Positions 24,225-32,894 are shown, counted from the stretch's first letter. The stretch is 64,000 bases of DNA from Acidobacteriota bacterium (GCA_003222395.1 QHWB01000031.1:188501-252500); one strand, 5' to 3'. A program made the numbers and translations. Notes: generated by a model not told the origin, from the letters alone.

Positions 24225-24923
24225 TCAGCGCGCGTCGTGAAAGATGATGCCGAGCGACATGCGCGCGCCCGAACGGATCGTGCTCACTCCGTGCCGCATG
24301 ACGACGCGGTAAGTGCCGCGGCTGCCGGCGACGGGACGCTGGCTGGTCGCGAAGATGACGCCCGCTCCCTGCTCGATCGCGAGCGCATGCCCGCGCGACT
24401 GCGCGCGCGGCCGCTGCTCGACGAGCAGGAATTCGCCGCCGCTGTAATCGACGTCGCGTCGGCTCAAGGCGAAGACCACCTGCAGCGGGAACGCCAGGTC
24501 GCCATAGAGATCCTGATGCAGGCAGTTGTAGCCACCCGCGGAGTACGTCAGCAGCAGCGGCGTCGGCCGCGTCTGGCCAGCCGCGTGGCACTTCTTCAGG
24601 AATTCGTCGAGCGTGCTTGGGTACTGTAGTGGCCGACCAACGTGTCGGCCTGCCGCCATCCATCGATTTGCGATCGGCGCGAGCCGGGCGTAGAGCTCTT
24701 CCCGCAGCGCCCGGACGATCAGCGGCAGCGGCGACGCGAAGTACTTGTATTCGCCGACACCGAACCGGAAGCGCGCCATGTCGATGCGGCTGCGAAAGCG
24801 CCCATCATCTGTATAGAGCGCCGCAAGCTCACCGCATTGATCCGGCGCCATCAGCGCCGGCAATCGCGCGAAGCCATCGGCGTCCAGCGACCGCTCGATG
24901 GCCTGCCAATCCAAGCTCTCCAT
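24225..24923 (-). CDS. Fe(II)/2-oxoglutarate oxygenase of the Oxygenase-NA type (alkylation repair)
   Basis: A 232-residue dioxygenase. The facial triad is visible as H136-x-D138 (NCLHQDLYGD) and H211 (MRHGVS), with R217 or R221 for 2-oxoglutarate. The conserved blocks FGVGEYKYFASPLP, CHAAGQTRPTPLLL, GGEFLLVEQRPRAQSR and MSLGIIFHDAR match the family described as oxygenases acting on damaged DNA (Oxygenase-NA, PF09859). It lies 77 bp downstream of ada on the same strand, so a role in reversing alkylation damage, parallel to AlkB, is well supported by context. Direct demethylation of DNA has not been shown here. Confidence 0.87.
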   Translation of the reverse strand: MESLDWQAIERSLDADGFARLPALMAPDQCGELAALYTDDGRFRSRIDMARFRFGVGEYKYFASPLPLIVRALREELYARLAPIANRWMAAGRHVGRPLQYPSTLDEFLKKCHAAGQTRPTPLLLTYSAGGYNCLHQDLYGDLAFPLQVVFALSRRDVDYSGGEFLLVEQRPRAQSRGHALAIEQGAGVIFATSQRPVAGSRGTYRVVMRHGVSTIRSGARMSLGIIFHDAR

Positions 24924-24949
24924 CACGGGGCACACGGAGGAAAAATTCT

Positions 24950-25003
24950 GTGGGCGAGCTTCCCCGTGGTGGCGAGCTTCCATGTGGTGGCAAGCCTCGA
25001 TCA
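24950..25003. repeat. Three 18-bp tandem repeats between ada and the oxygenase
   Basis: Units GTGGGCGAGCTTCCCCGT, GGTGGCGAGCTTCCATGT and GGTGGCAAGCCTCGATCA run head to tail from 24950. The last includes the ada stop codon. The array fills the spacer between two co-directional repair genes. Function unknown. Confidence 0.7.
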
Positions 25004-26071
25004 TCGCCGCTCGCGCTCGAGCAGCGCTTTCTTGCGCGAGGCGCCCCATCTGTATCCGCTCGTGCTGCCGTCCGAAGCGACGACGCGATGACAGGGGATT
25101 GCGAGCGCGACGGGATTGCTCGCGCACGCGCGCGCGACGGCGCGGGACGCGCCCGGCCGCCCGATCGTCTGCGCGACGTCGCGATAGGTCCGCGTTTCGC
25201 CGTACGGGATTGCCGCCAGCGCCTCCCACACCTGCCATTGAAACGCCGTCGCCTGGATGTCGAGCGGCAGATCGAGCCGCGGCCGCCGTCCCTCGAGATG
25301 CGCGACGATCGCGGTCGTCCATTTCGCGAGGCCACCCTTGTCGGTCGCGATCGTCGCGGCGGGATACTCGCGCGTCAGCGCGCGCGTGAGATCGCCATCG
25401 GACGTTCCCATCGCGACAGCGCACACACCACGCTCGGTGGCGGCGACGAGCAGGCGTCCCATGGGTGAATCGACGATGGTGTAACCGATATTCATGCCCG
25501 CTCCTCCCCGCCGATACGTCGACGGCGACATGCCGAGCTTCGGCGCCGCGCGCTCGTAGAAGCGGCTGCTCGATCCGTAGCCGGCGTCGAACATCGCGGC
25601 GGTCACATCGCCGCCGCCGCGCAGCCTTCTTTTCACCTTGCGCAGCCGGATTGCGTCCGCGTACTCGCGCGGCGTGACGCCGACCAGTCGCTTGAAGTTG
25701 CGCTGGACGTGATAGGGACTGCCGCCGAGCCGCGCCGCGAGCGTCGCCAACGACGGGTGACCGTCGACGTTCGCGAGGTACACGCACGCGCGGCGGATCT
25801 TGTCGATCCACGGATCGGCCGAAGCAATGGCGTCGGGGTGGCAGCGGCGGCACGCGCGGAAGCCGGCGCGCTGCGCCTCGGTCGGCGTCTCGAAGAAGGT
25901 CACCCGGTCGCGCCGGGCACGGCGGCTCGGACACGACGGCCGGCAGTAGACGCCTGTCGAGCTGACCGCGTACACGAAGACGCCGTCGGCGCCGCGGTCA
26001 CGGGTAACAACCGATTGCCATCGCGTATCGTCTATTGAGCTGGTCGAGCGCACGTTCGTTTGCATCATCAT
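25001..26071 (-). CDS. ada: Bifunctional transcriptional activator/O6-methylguanine-DNA methyltransferase Ada
   Basis: A 356-residue full-length Ada. The N-terminal zinc domain has C43, C47, C74 and C77 (VYCRPSCPSR, FRACRRCHP); C43 corresponds to the methylphosphotriester acceptor C38 of E. coli. An AraC-type helix-turn-helix follows (about 85-185; LATLAARLGGSPYHVQRNFKRLVGVTPREY). The C-terminal methyltransferase carries the acceptor cysteine C327 in NPVALAIPCHRVV. It removes methyl groups from O6-methylguanine and phosphotriesters and activates the adaptive response once methylated. Three consecutive ATGs (26071, 26068, 26065) make the exact start uncertain. The downstream dioxygenase is probably in its regulon. 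Confidence 0.95.
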   Translation of the reverse strand: MMMQTNVRSTSSIDDTRWQSVVTRDRGADGVFVYAVSSTGVYCRPSCPSRRARRDRVTFFETPTEAQRAGFRACRRCHPDAIASADPWIDKIRRACVYLANVDGHPSLATLAARLGGSPYHVQRNFKRLVGVTPREYADAIRLRKVKRRLRGGGDVTAAMFDAGYGSSSRFYERAAPKLGMSPSTYRRGGAGMNIGYTIVDSPMGRLLVAATERGVCAVAMGTSDGDLTRALTREYPAATIATDKGGLAKWTTAIVAHLEGRRPRLDLPLDIQATAFQWQVWEALAAIPYGETRTYRDVAQTIGRPGASRAVARACASNPVALAIPCHRVVASDGSTSGYRWGASRKKALLERERR

Positions 26072-26197
26072 GCGGCCAGTTTGCCGGTCCTCACGTCGAC
26101 GCGCCATCCGCCGCTTGCGATCAAATTATGACCCACGATTTCCGCCGGTCGTGTGTTTCGGGTTCTCGTGCCGTTCGTGCTTTGCTACGATGCGGCG

Positions 26198-27202
26198 GTG
26201 AAAATCGCTATCGTCGGTGCCGGCGGCGTCGGCGGCTACTTCGGCGGACGCCTCGCCGCCGCCGGCGCCGACGTCCATTTTCTCGCGCGCGGCGCGCATC
26301 TCCAGGCGCTGCGCACGACCGGCCTTCGCATCGAGAGCCCGAAGGGCAACGTTCATCTGCCGCGCGTCGAGGCGACCGACGACCCGGCGGCGATCGGTCC
26401 GTCCGACGTCGTGTTCTTCACCGTCAAGCTGTACGACAGCGAATCGGCGATCGGCGCGCTGAAGCCGCTGCTCGGTCCCGATACCGCGGTCATTCCGTTT
26501 CAGAACGGCGTCGAAAGCGTCGGGATGCTGACACGCGCAATCGGTCCGCGTCACACGGCGGGCGGCACCGCCTACGTCGCCGCGGTCATCGTGGAGCCCG
26601 GCCTGATCCGCCACACGTCGATGGACTCGCTGTTCTTCGGCGAGCTCGACGGACGCCCGTCGACCCGGCTCGAGCGATTGCTCGACGCGTGCAGTGCCGC
26701 CGGCTTCTCGACGACTCTGAGCCGCGATATCAACGTCGACATCTGGACGAAGTTCGTCCGCCTTTCCGTCTTCAGCGGCATCACGACGGTGACGCGCTGT
26801 CCGATCGGACCGATCGTCTCGGATCCGGCGCTGTTCGCCATGCTGTTCGAAGCGTTGAAGGAAGCCTACGCCGTTGCACGAGGCCGCGGCATCGACGTCG
26901 CTTCATCCGTCGTCGACGAGAACGCCGTGCGCAAAGGCTACGCGGCGATGCCACCCGAAGCGAAGTCGTCGATGCTCCAGGATCTCGAGCGCGGTCGCCC
27001 GCTCGAATTGCCATGGCTGAGCGGTGCCGTCGTGCGCCTCGGCGAACAAGTCGGCGTGCCCACCCCGACGCATCGCTTCATCACGACTGTGTTACGACCC
27101 CATGTCGATGGACTGCCGGAGCGACGTTCTGTTCTGGATACACGCGAGCGCTACGGCACGAGCGTGTCTGCGCATGGGGTGGGACCCCATGCGCGTAGAT
27201 AA
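26198..27202 (+). CDS. panE: 2-dehydropantoate 2-reductase (ketopantoate reductase)
   Basis: A 334-residue NADPH-dependent reductase of the ApbA/PanE family, which converts ketopantoate to pantoate in pantothenate synthesis. The GTG start at 26198 places the Rossmann motif IAIVGAGGVGGYFGG at residues 3-17. Also present are FFTVKLYDSE, IPFQNGVES, the TAYVAA segment, and a C-terminal helical domain with MLQDLERGRPLELPWLSGAVVRLGEQVGVPTPTH. The family normally ends just after the ..VLRPHVDG-like residues. Here 27-28 extra residues (from about 307) are encoded by interspersed element copy C. TACGAT precedes the GTG by 6 nt. The stop overlaps the ADOP start (TAATG). Confidence 0.88.
   Translation: MKIAIVGAGGVGGYFGGRLAAAGADVHFLARGAHLQALRTTGLRIESPKGNVHLPRVEATDDPAAIGPSDVVFFTVKLYDSESAIGALKPLLGPDTAVIPFQNGVESVGMLTRAIGPRHTAGGTAYVAAVIVEPGLIRHTSMDSLFFGELDGRPSTRLERLLDACSAAGFSTTLSRDINVDIWTKFVRLSVFSGITTVTRCPIGPIVSDPALFAMLFEALKEAYAVARGRGIDVASSVVDENAVRKGYAAMPPEAKSSMLQDLERGRPLELPWLSGAVVRLGEQVGVPTPTHRFITTVLRPHVDGLPERRSVLDTRERYGTSVSAHGVGPHARR
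27121..27198 (+). repeat. Interspersed element, copy C, forming the panE 3' end
   Basis: Begins GCGACGTTCTGTTCTGGATA, then a CACGCGAGCGCTACGGCACG-type string and the palindrome GCGCATGGGGTGGGACCCCA with its TGCGC closing arm. Copies A (2821) and B (23977, minus) share the first 30 bases. All of it is translated as the tail of PanE and it ends 4 bp before the ADOP ATG. Confidence 0.85.
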
Positions 27203-29625
27203 TGAAGCACGCTCTTCGGGCGCTCGCCGCAAAACCCGGATTCACCATCGTCGCCGTGCTGACGCTCGCGATCGGCTTCGGGGTCAACGCGGCAATCTTC
27301 TCGATGACCCGCACGATCGTGCTGCGGCCGCTTCCCTATCGCGACGTCGATCGCCTTGCCCTCGTCGGCGAAGCGAGCCCCTCTCGCGGACTGTGGTACG
27401 CCGGCGTCGTGCCGGCCAACTACATCGAATGGCGACAACGCGTCACGGCGTTCGAGGCGACGGCGGCATGGCGCGTCGTGTACTTCGCGCTGTCGGGCGA
27501 AACGGACCGCCCGATGCGCGTGCAGGGCGTGCTGACCGAGCCGGCGTTCTTCTCGATCCTCGGCGTGACGCCGTCGATCGGCCGGCCGTTCACCAGCGAC
27601 GATGGCCGGCCGGGCGGCGACGGCGTGGTCATTCTGAGTCATGGCTTCTGGAGTCGTCAGTTTGGCGCGGACCCGCGCATCGTTGGCCGATCGCTGAACG
27701 TCGACGGAACGGCGTGCACGATCATCGGCGTCCTGCCGGAGAGCTTCAAGTTCTTCCACGTCCTCAACCGCGAGCTCGATGTCTGGCGCCCCTTCGTGCT
27801 CGCGCCGACGGATCGCGAGCATTCGATCAGCCTGTACGCCAAGTTGAAGAACGGGGTCTCGCTGGAAGCCGCGAGAGCCGAGCTCGTCACCGCTTACGGC
27901 GCTCTCCCAAAAGAAGGTTTCCGCGATGGATGGACGGCGAGCATCGAGGATCTGTCCACCCGCTTCAGCGCGAATCAGCGCCCGATTCTGGCAGCGTTGG
28001 AAGTCGCCGTCGCGCTCGTCCTGTGCATTGCCGCGGCTAACGTGGCCACGCTGATGGTGGCGCGCGCCGCAGAGCGGCGCAGAGAATCTGCGGTTCGCGT
28101 GGCGCTCGGCGCGACCTGGTGGCAGCTCGCGCGGGAGCTCGGCCGCGAGGCGCTGCTGGTGTCGGCCGCGGGCGCCGGAGCGGGCGTGCTGCTGGCGACG
28201 TGGACCGTCGATATTCTCAATCGGTCGGTCAGCTACCAGGACATCAATCGGCTCGAGGCTTTCCGCGTCGACCTGTGGGTCGTGGGCTTCACGTTCGCGC
28301 TGGCGATTGGATGCGCGTCGCTGTTCACGCTGCTCCCGTCACGGCGGATCGTAGAGGCTGACGTGGTCGATGCGCTCAACGATTCGGCCTACGGTTCGAC
28401 CGCTGGCGTCACGCATCGACGTCTCCGTGGCGCGCTCGTGGTCGCCGAGCTCGCGCTGTCTATCGTTCTTCTGACATCCGGGCTGCAGCTCGCGAGGCAC
28501 GCCTTCGCGCTCAACATGATGAATCGCGGCGTCGACGCCGAGCGCGTCATGACCGCGCAGCTGTCGTTGAACGCCCCGTCGTACGACGACACGACTCGCC
28601 TCACACAATTTGCCGAGCGCGTCGTCCGCCGAATGACCGCGGCTCCGGGCGTGGCGGTAGCATCGCTCGTCAACTACGCGCCGCTGTCGTTCGTTGCGAC
28701 CTCGTTTCCAATCGAGATCGATGGTCGCCCGCAAAAGCCGGGAAGCGAACCGCTGGCGCTCTGCTGGATCGTCGCACCCCGATATTTCGAGACAGTCGGC
28801 ATCCCGACGCTCGCAGGCCGGGACTTCGGCGCCGCCGACACGAACGATCGTCTCGGCGTCGCGATCGCGAGCAGATCGCTCGCGCGCCGATTCTGGGGCC
28901 GCATGGACGTCGTCGGCGAACGGCTGCGCGTGCTGTTTCCGCAGAGTGACGCGTTTTGGATCCCGCGCGCGATCCCTCGCGCGCTGACGATAGTCGGTGT
29001 CGTGGGCGACGTCCGCGAAGACGGCGTCGGACCGAGTCAGAGGGAGAACGATCCGCAGCTGTACCTGCCGTATGCACAGAATCCGACGCGCATCATGACG
29101 CTCGTCGTTCGCGCTGCTGGTCCACCGGAGACGACCGTCCCGCTGATTCGCGATGCTGTCCGAACCGTCGATCCTGATCAACCGACATTCGACGAGCGGA
29201 CGCTCGACGATGTACGCGCGGAGACGTTCGCGCGAGCGCGAGAACTGGCTTGGCTCATCGGTGCATTCGCCGCGCTCGCGCTTCTTCTGTCGGCGATTGG
29301 CGTTTACGGCGTGATGGCATCGCTCACCGCGGCTCGCCGGCGCGAAATGGCGATTCGGCTTGCGCTCGGCGCGTCGAGGGGCGACGTGATCAGCCTTGTC
29401 GTCGGCGCCGCATTGCGTCTCGCGGCCGTTGCCGTCGTCGTCGGCATGGCCGCGACCCCGGTCGCGATGAAGCTCGCAGCCGCCCGGATTGCCGGGCTGG
29501 ACGGGTGGCATCCCGGAACGATGGTCGCGATTGCCGCGCTCCTTGCGGTTGTTAGCGCGTGCGCCGCAACCGTTCCCGCGTACCGGACGGCCCGCGTTGG
29601 CGAGCTTGTTGCTCTTCGTGAGTGA
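27202..29625 (+). CDS. ADOP-type FtsX/MacB-like permease
   Basis: An 807-residue permease of the acidobacterial duplicated orphan permease class. Its layout is TM1 near the N-terminus (GFTIVAVLTLAIGFGVNAAIF), a MacB-type periplasmic domain, a first FtsX bundle (about 270-425), a second TM and periplasmic domain (about 425-670), and a second FtsX bundle ending VPAYRTARVGELVALRE. RREMAIRLALGASRGDVISLVVG is the signature of the second module. ADOPs lack a linked ATPase gene and their substrates are unknown. It starts on the A of the panE TAA (TAATG), so it is translationally coupled to a gene whose 3' end is repeat-derived. Confidence 0.93.
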   Translation: MKHALRALAAKPGFTIVAVLTLAIGFGVNAAIFSMTRTIVLRPLPYRDVDRLALVGEASPSRGLWYAGVVPANYIEWRQRVTAFEATAAWRVVYFALSGETDRPMRVQGVLTEPAFFSILGVTPSIGRPFTSDDGRPGGDGVVILSHGFWSRQFGADPRIVGRSLNVDGTACTIIGVLPESFKFFHVLNRELDVWRPFVLAPTDREHSISLYAKLKNGVSLEAARAELVTAYGALPKEGFRDGWTASIEDLSTRFSANQRPILAALEVAVALVLCIAAANVATLMVARAAERRRESAVRVALGATWWQLARELGREALLVSAAGAGAGVLLATWTVDILNRSVSYQDINRLEAFRVDLWVVGFTFALAIGCASLFTLLPSRRIVEADVVDALNDSAYGSTAGVTHRRLRGALVVAELALSIVLLTSGLQLARHAFALNMMNRGVDAERVMTAQLSLNAPSYDDTTRLTQFAERVVRRMTAAPGVAVASLVNYAPLSFVATSFPIEIDGRPQKPGSEPLALCWIVAPRYFETVGIPTLAGRDFGAADTNDRLGVAIASRSLARRFWGRMDVVGERLRVLFPQSDAFWIPRAIPRALTIVGVVGDVREDGVGPSQRENDPQLYLPYAQNPTRIMTLVVRAAGPPETTVPLIRDAVRTVDPDQPTFDERTLDDVRAETFARARELAWLIGAFAALALLLSAIGVYGVMASLTAARRREMAIRLALGASRGDVISLVVGAALRLAAVAVVVGMAATPVAMKLAAARIAGLDGWHPGTMVAIAALLAVVSACAATVPAYRTARVGELVALRE

Positions 29626-29626
29626 C

Positions 29627-30508
29627 ATGTCGCAGCCACAGATCAAGTCCGAACCGAAGCCTCCATTCCCAAAACAAAAGCTCGACAAGCCGGGAATCGA
29701 AGCCGAGCTCGAGCCGCGGCCGAAGTACGAAGCGCCGCGATACAAACCGGCCGGCAAGCTTTCGGGAAAGGTCGCGCTCGTCACCGGCGGCGACTCGGGA
29801 ATCGGCCGCGCGGTCGCAGTCATCTACGCGCGCGAAGGCGCGGACGTCGCGATCACCGCGCTTGCGGCCGAACGGCAGGATGCGGAGGAGACGCGCGAGG
29901 CGATCGAGCGCGCAGGACGGCGCTGCCTCGTGATCGAGGGCGACCTCAGCGATCCGAACGTCTGCCGCGATGCGGTTGAACGGACGGTGTACGAGATGGG
30001 ACATCTCGACATCCTCGTGCACAACGCCGCGCATCAGAACCGCAAGAAGACGCTCGAGGACGTCGAGGATCAGGAGTGGGATCGGACGTTCAAGACGAAC
30101 GTCTACGCGTACTACTGGCTCGTCAAGGCGGCGCTGCCGCACCTGCGAGCCGGCGCGTCCATCATTGCGACCGGGTCGATCACCGGCATCCAGGGATCGT
30201 CCGAGCTGCCCGACTACTCGGCGACGAAAGGCGCGATCCACACGCTGACGAAAACGCTCGCGCAGAATCTCGTGAAGAAAGGGATTCGCGTGAACTGCAT
30301 CGCGCCCGGTCCGGTGTGGACGCCGCTGAACGCGGCCGACGAAGGCGCGACGCTGGACAAGGTGGCCGAATTCGGCAAGAAGACGCCGCTCGAGCGGCCG
30401 GCGCAGCCGGAAGAAATCGCTCCAGCGTACGTGTTCTTCGCGTCGGATGCGGACTCGAGTTTCATCACTGGCGTGGTGTTGCCTGCGCTAGGTGGCGAAA
30501 CAATCTAG
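29627..30508 (+). CDS. SDR-family oxidoreductase (YghA/YhxD-like)
   Basis: A 293-residue classical SDR with the 45-residue N-terminal extension typical of stress-associated YghA/YhxD-type members (KPPFPKQKLDKPGIEAELEPRP). The cofactor motif TGGDSGIG is at residues 53-60, LVHNAAHQ (about 130-137) follows, and the catalytic S184, Y197 and K201 are in TGSITGIQGSSELPDYSATKG. The N-terminal DSG and the region after beta-2 fit NAD(P)H use. The substrate is unknown. ATG 29627 follows the ADOP TGA by one base. The 3' end overlaps the convergent DUF763 gene by 44 bp. Confidence 0.9.
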   Translation: MSQPQIKSEPKPPFPKQKLDKPGIEAELEPRPKYEAPRYKPAGKLSGKVALVTGGDSGIGRAVAVIYAREGADVAITALAAERQDAEETREAIERAGRRCLVIEGDLSDPNVCRDAVERTVYEMGHLDILVHNAAHQNRKKTLEDVEDQEWDRTFKTNVYAYYWLVKAALPHLRAGASIIATGSITGIQGSSELPDYSATKGAIHTLTKTLAQNLVKKGIRVNCIAPGPVWTPLNAADEGATLDKVAEFGKKTPLERPAQPEEIAPAYVFFASDADSSFITGVVLPALGGETI

Positions 30509-31613
30509 GTTGCTGGTCGTGTGGGGCGGGCCTTTCAGGCCCGCCAAATGCCGCGAGGCGCCGGAACGCTTTCACCTTCTCCGATCGATCGATCGCCGAG
30601 CGGTTGATCGCCTTGTTCAGGATCTCGATCGTCTTGTCGTAGGTCAGCTTGTCCACCGGGAAGGGCGTGCCATCCTTGCCGCCGTGCGCGAACGAGAAGC
30701 GCGCCGGATCGCGCATTGCGGCGGCCGTTCCGTGCACCAGCTCCGATGCGAGCGCGAGGGCTCGCAGCGTTTTCGGACCCACGCCCGGCATCCCCAGCAG
30801 CGTCTCGAAGTTCTCCGGCCTGCGCTCGTAGGTCTTCAGCAGAATCTTCTCGAGATACGGGCTGGCGACGTCGAGCTCCGGCAGCAGCTCATGGCGCCGG
30901 GGCATCGTGAGAACTCGGCCGACCGCGTTCAGCGTGACCTCGGGACGCTCGCATGCGAGCTCCGCCGATGCGCGGCGGACCGGATCGTTTTCGTGCGCGA
31001 CCAGGTTGAGCGTCAGCTGCCCGCGCGCGTCGCAGCAGACAGCCTCGTGCGGCTCGTCGACGAAGCTCGCGACGTGCTCCGACAGCCAGTGATACCGCCG
31101 CGCCATCCGGTTGTCGTCGCACATCCCCTGCTGCACGACACACCAGTCGCCCTTCGCGGTGAAGAAGAAGGCGTGGTGATACAGCTGATAACCGTCCTGC
31201 ACGGCGGCGCTGTCGACTTTCGCGGCCGTCCTGCTCGCATGGACCAGCGGTCGCGGATCGCGGCCGGCGATCTCGCACGATGCCGCGATCTCATCGGGCG
31301 CTTTGCGCGACGTGCGCCCCTTGCCGCCGGCGACGAACAATCCCAGCTCGCGATCGAGATCCTTCAGTCCTTCCTTCACCGCGCCGCACACCGTCGTCGT
31401 CACGCCGCTCGAATGCCAGTCGAAGCCGAGCACGCAGCCGAAAGCCTGAAACCAGTACGGATCCGAAAGACGCCGCAGCACTTCGTGCGTTGAGTATTCG
31501 CTGGCGAGATAAACGATGATCTCGCGCGACAGCCGCACCATGCGGCCGAAGAGCCAGGCTGGAGCCCTGCCGCCGTGAAGCGGAAGGGATGCGTACCCTG
31601 TGTGCCGGGACAT
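30465..31613 (-). CDS. DUF763 domain-containing protein
   Basis: A 382-residue protein of the DUF763 family, found mainly in archaea and some bacteria. It shows HTGYASLPLHGGRAPAWLFGRM at the start, LHHAFFFTAKGDWCVVQQGMCDD-like central residues (YQLYHHAFFFT..DWCVVQQGM), HENDP, and a helix-hairpin-helix-like segment GMPGVGPKTLRALALASELVHG (about 273-294) that suggests nucleic-acid binding. Function is not established. The last 25 residues are atypical: they are encoded by a GTGG REP (30521-30545) and by DNA antisense to the end of the SDR gene, so a natural stop has probably been lost. Start ATG 31613. Confidence 0.88.
   Translation of the reverse strand: MSRHTGYASLPLHGGRAPAWLFGRMVRLSREIIVYLASEYSTHEVLRRLSDPYWFQAFGCVLGFDWHSSGVTTTVCGAVKEGLKDLDRELGLFVAGGKGRTSRKAPDEIAASCEIAGRDPRPLVHASRTAAKVDSAAVQDGYQLYHHAFFFTAKGDWCVVQQGMCDDNRMARRYHWLSEHVASFVDEPHEAVCCDARGQLTLNLVAHENDPVRRASAELACERPEVTLNAVGRVLTMPRRHELLPELDVASPYLEKILLKTYERRPENFETLLGMPGVGPKTLRALALASELVHGTAAAMRDPARFSFAHGGKDGTPFPVDKLTYDKTIEILNKAINRSAIDRSEKVKAFRRLAAFGGPERPAPHDQQPRLFRHLAQATPRQ
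30521..30545 (+). repeat. GTGG REP-like hairpin inside the DUF763 3' end
   Basis: GTGGGGCGGGCCTTTCAGGC closed by CCGCC forms a GGCGGGCCT/AGGCCCGCC stem with a 4-nt loop. The GTGG header is the common variant of GTAG in REP families. Confidence 0.75.
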
Positions 31614-31661
31614 TGGGCGACTGTACCTGCCCTTTGTATCTTTGGTGTCTTTGGTGCCTGA

Positions 31662-32867
31662 TCAGCGTTGCCCAGCAGCCGTCGACATCGGCTTCAGCGA
31701 CGCGAGCATCTTCCCGACGATGTCGTTGAACGCGCCGCCGCCGCGCACCCAGCGCAGCACCGCGACGACGTCGTTGTCCCAATCGATATAAATAATGTTG
31801 GCGCCGTTGCCCTCGAAGTACACGACCGATTCTGGCGCCGACGGCAGCGCCTTCTTCTTCGTGTTCAGGAACCAGTTCGCGTAGCCGTAGCCCTCGTTCG
31901 CGACGCCGGGCGTCCGCGCCATCTGGATCCACTTCTCCGACACGAGCGTCTTGTCCTTCCACTTGCCGTTGCGCAGGAACAGGTACCCGAACCGCGCCAT
32001 GTCGTACGAGTTGATGAACATGCCGCCGCCCCAATGGCCGCCGCCGCTCACCGACTGCACTTTCCTGCCGTCGATCTCGACCCACGAGTTGTCGTAGCCG
32101 TACCAGCGCCATGTCGACGAAGCGCCAATCGGCTCCATGATGTACTCGTTGAGGACTTCCGGCAGCGGCCGCCGCCACACCTGCAGCGCCGCGAGCGCCA
32201 TCACGTTCACGCGCACGTCGTTGTACTTGTAGTGCGTGCCCGGCTCGTACATCTTGCGGTTCTGCCACTCCTCCGCTTTCTGCCCTTCGGGACGATCGCC
32301 CCAGTCCGGCTTGCCCCACAGCGTGCCCGACCAGTCGCTCGTCTGCCGCAGCAGGTGATCCCATTTGATCTTCTGATTGTGTTCCGCCTCGAACAGATCC
32401 ACGTGCGGCGGCATGTAGTCGCGCGCGTAATCGTTGACGTCGCGGATCAGCCCGCGCTGCCACGCGAGGCCGACGACTGTCGTCAGAAACGTCTTCGTCA
32501 CGCTGTTGGTGATGTCGACGCGCTTCGGATCGCCCCATTCGGCGACGATGTAGCCGTGCCGCGTGATGAGGCCGCTCGCGCCGCCGCGATCCTTCACGGG
32601 ACCGACGATGGCGTCGAACGGCTCCTTGCCGAAGCTGTTCTGGAGGAACAACACCATGTCCTTCGGTCCCTGCGTCTCCGACGCGAGCGCGGTCTGTATC
32701 GCCTGATCGACGAGCGCCGGATCCATGCCGACTTCTGCCGGCTTCTTGTGCTGCCAGTCGAACCGCTCCGGGAAGTACGGCGCAGGCGAAGCCGTCGGCC
32801 GCTGCGCGATGAGCGTGCCCGACGCAATGCCGACGGCGACCGCGATGACGGCAAAGGCTTTTTTCAT
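31662..32867 (-). CDS. Secreted serine hydrolase, beta-lactamase/class C family
   Basis: A 401-residue exported hydrolase of the class C beta-lactamase-like (PBP4*/esterase EstB) family. A signal peptide spans 1-21. The nucleophile is S122 in SVTK (S-x-x-K with K125), the YKYND motif (about 216-220) supplies the Y-x-N-like tyrosine, and GGHWGGGMFI takes the HxG place. Likely substrates are D-amino peptides or esters; true beta-lactamase activity is not implied. The ATG at 32867 is only 27 bp from the divergent start at 32895, and a TATACT lies six bases upstream of it. Confidence 0.88.
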   Translation of the reverse strand: MKKAFAVIAVAVGIASGTLIAQRPTASPAPYFPERFDWQHKKPAEVGMDPALVDQAIQTALASETQGPKDMVLFLQNSFGKEPFDAIVGPVKDRGGASGLITRHGYIVAEWGDPKRVDITNSVTKTFLTTVVGLAWQRGLIRDVNDYARDYMPPHVDLFEAEHNQKIKWDHLLRQTSDWSGTLWGKPDWGDRPEGQKAEEWQNRKMYEPGTHYKYNDVRVNVMALAALQVWRRPLPEVLNEYIMEPIGASSTWRWYGYDNSWVEIDGRKVQSVSGGGHWGGGMFINSYDMARFGYLFLRNGKWKDKTLVSEKWIQMARTPGVANEGYGYANWFLNTKKKALPSAPESVVYFEGNGANIIYIDWDNDVVAVLRWVRGGGAFNDIVGKMLASLKPMSTAAGQR

Positions 32868-32873
32868 TGGTGC

Positions 32874-32881
32874 AGTATAGT
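32874..32881. promoter_or_regulatory. Overlapping divergent -10 elements
   Basis: The 8-bp string AGTATAGT contains TATAGT on the plus strand (32876-32881) and TATACT on the minus strand (32879-32874). Each faces one of two divergent genes whose start codons are only 27 bp apart. This fits a symmetric bidirectional promoter. The -35 regions would lie inside the opposite coding sequence and are not obvious. Confidence 0.55.
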
Positions 32882-32894
32882 GCAGGAGCGACCT

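Noticed and set aside
31662-32867. Serine hydrolase as an antibiotic-resistance beta-lactamase
   Set aside because: It has S-x-x-K and Y-x-N-like motifs of the broad class C/esterase superfamily but no features specific for beta-lactamases; a resistance call is not supported.
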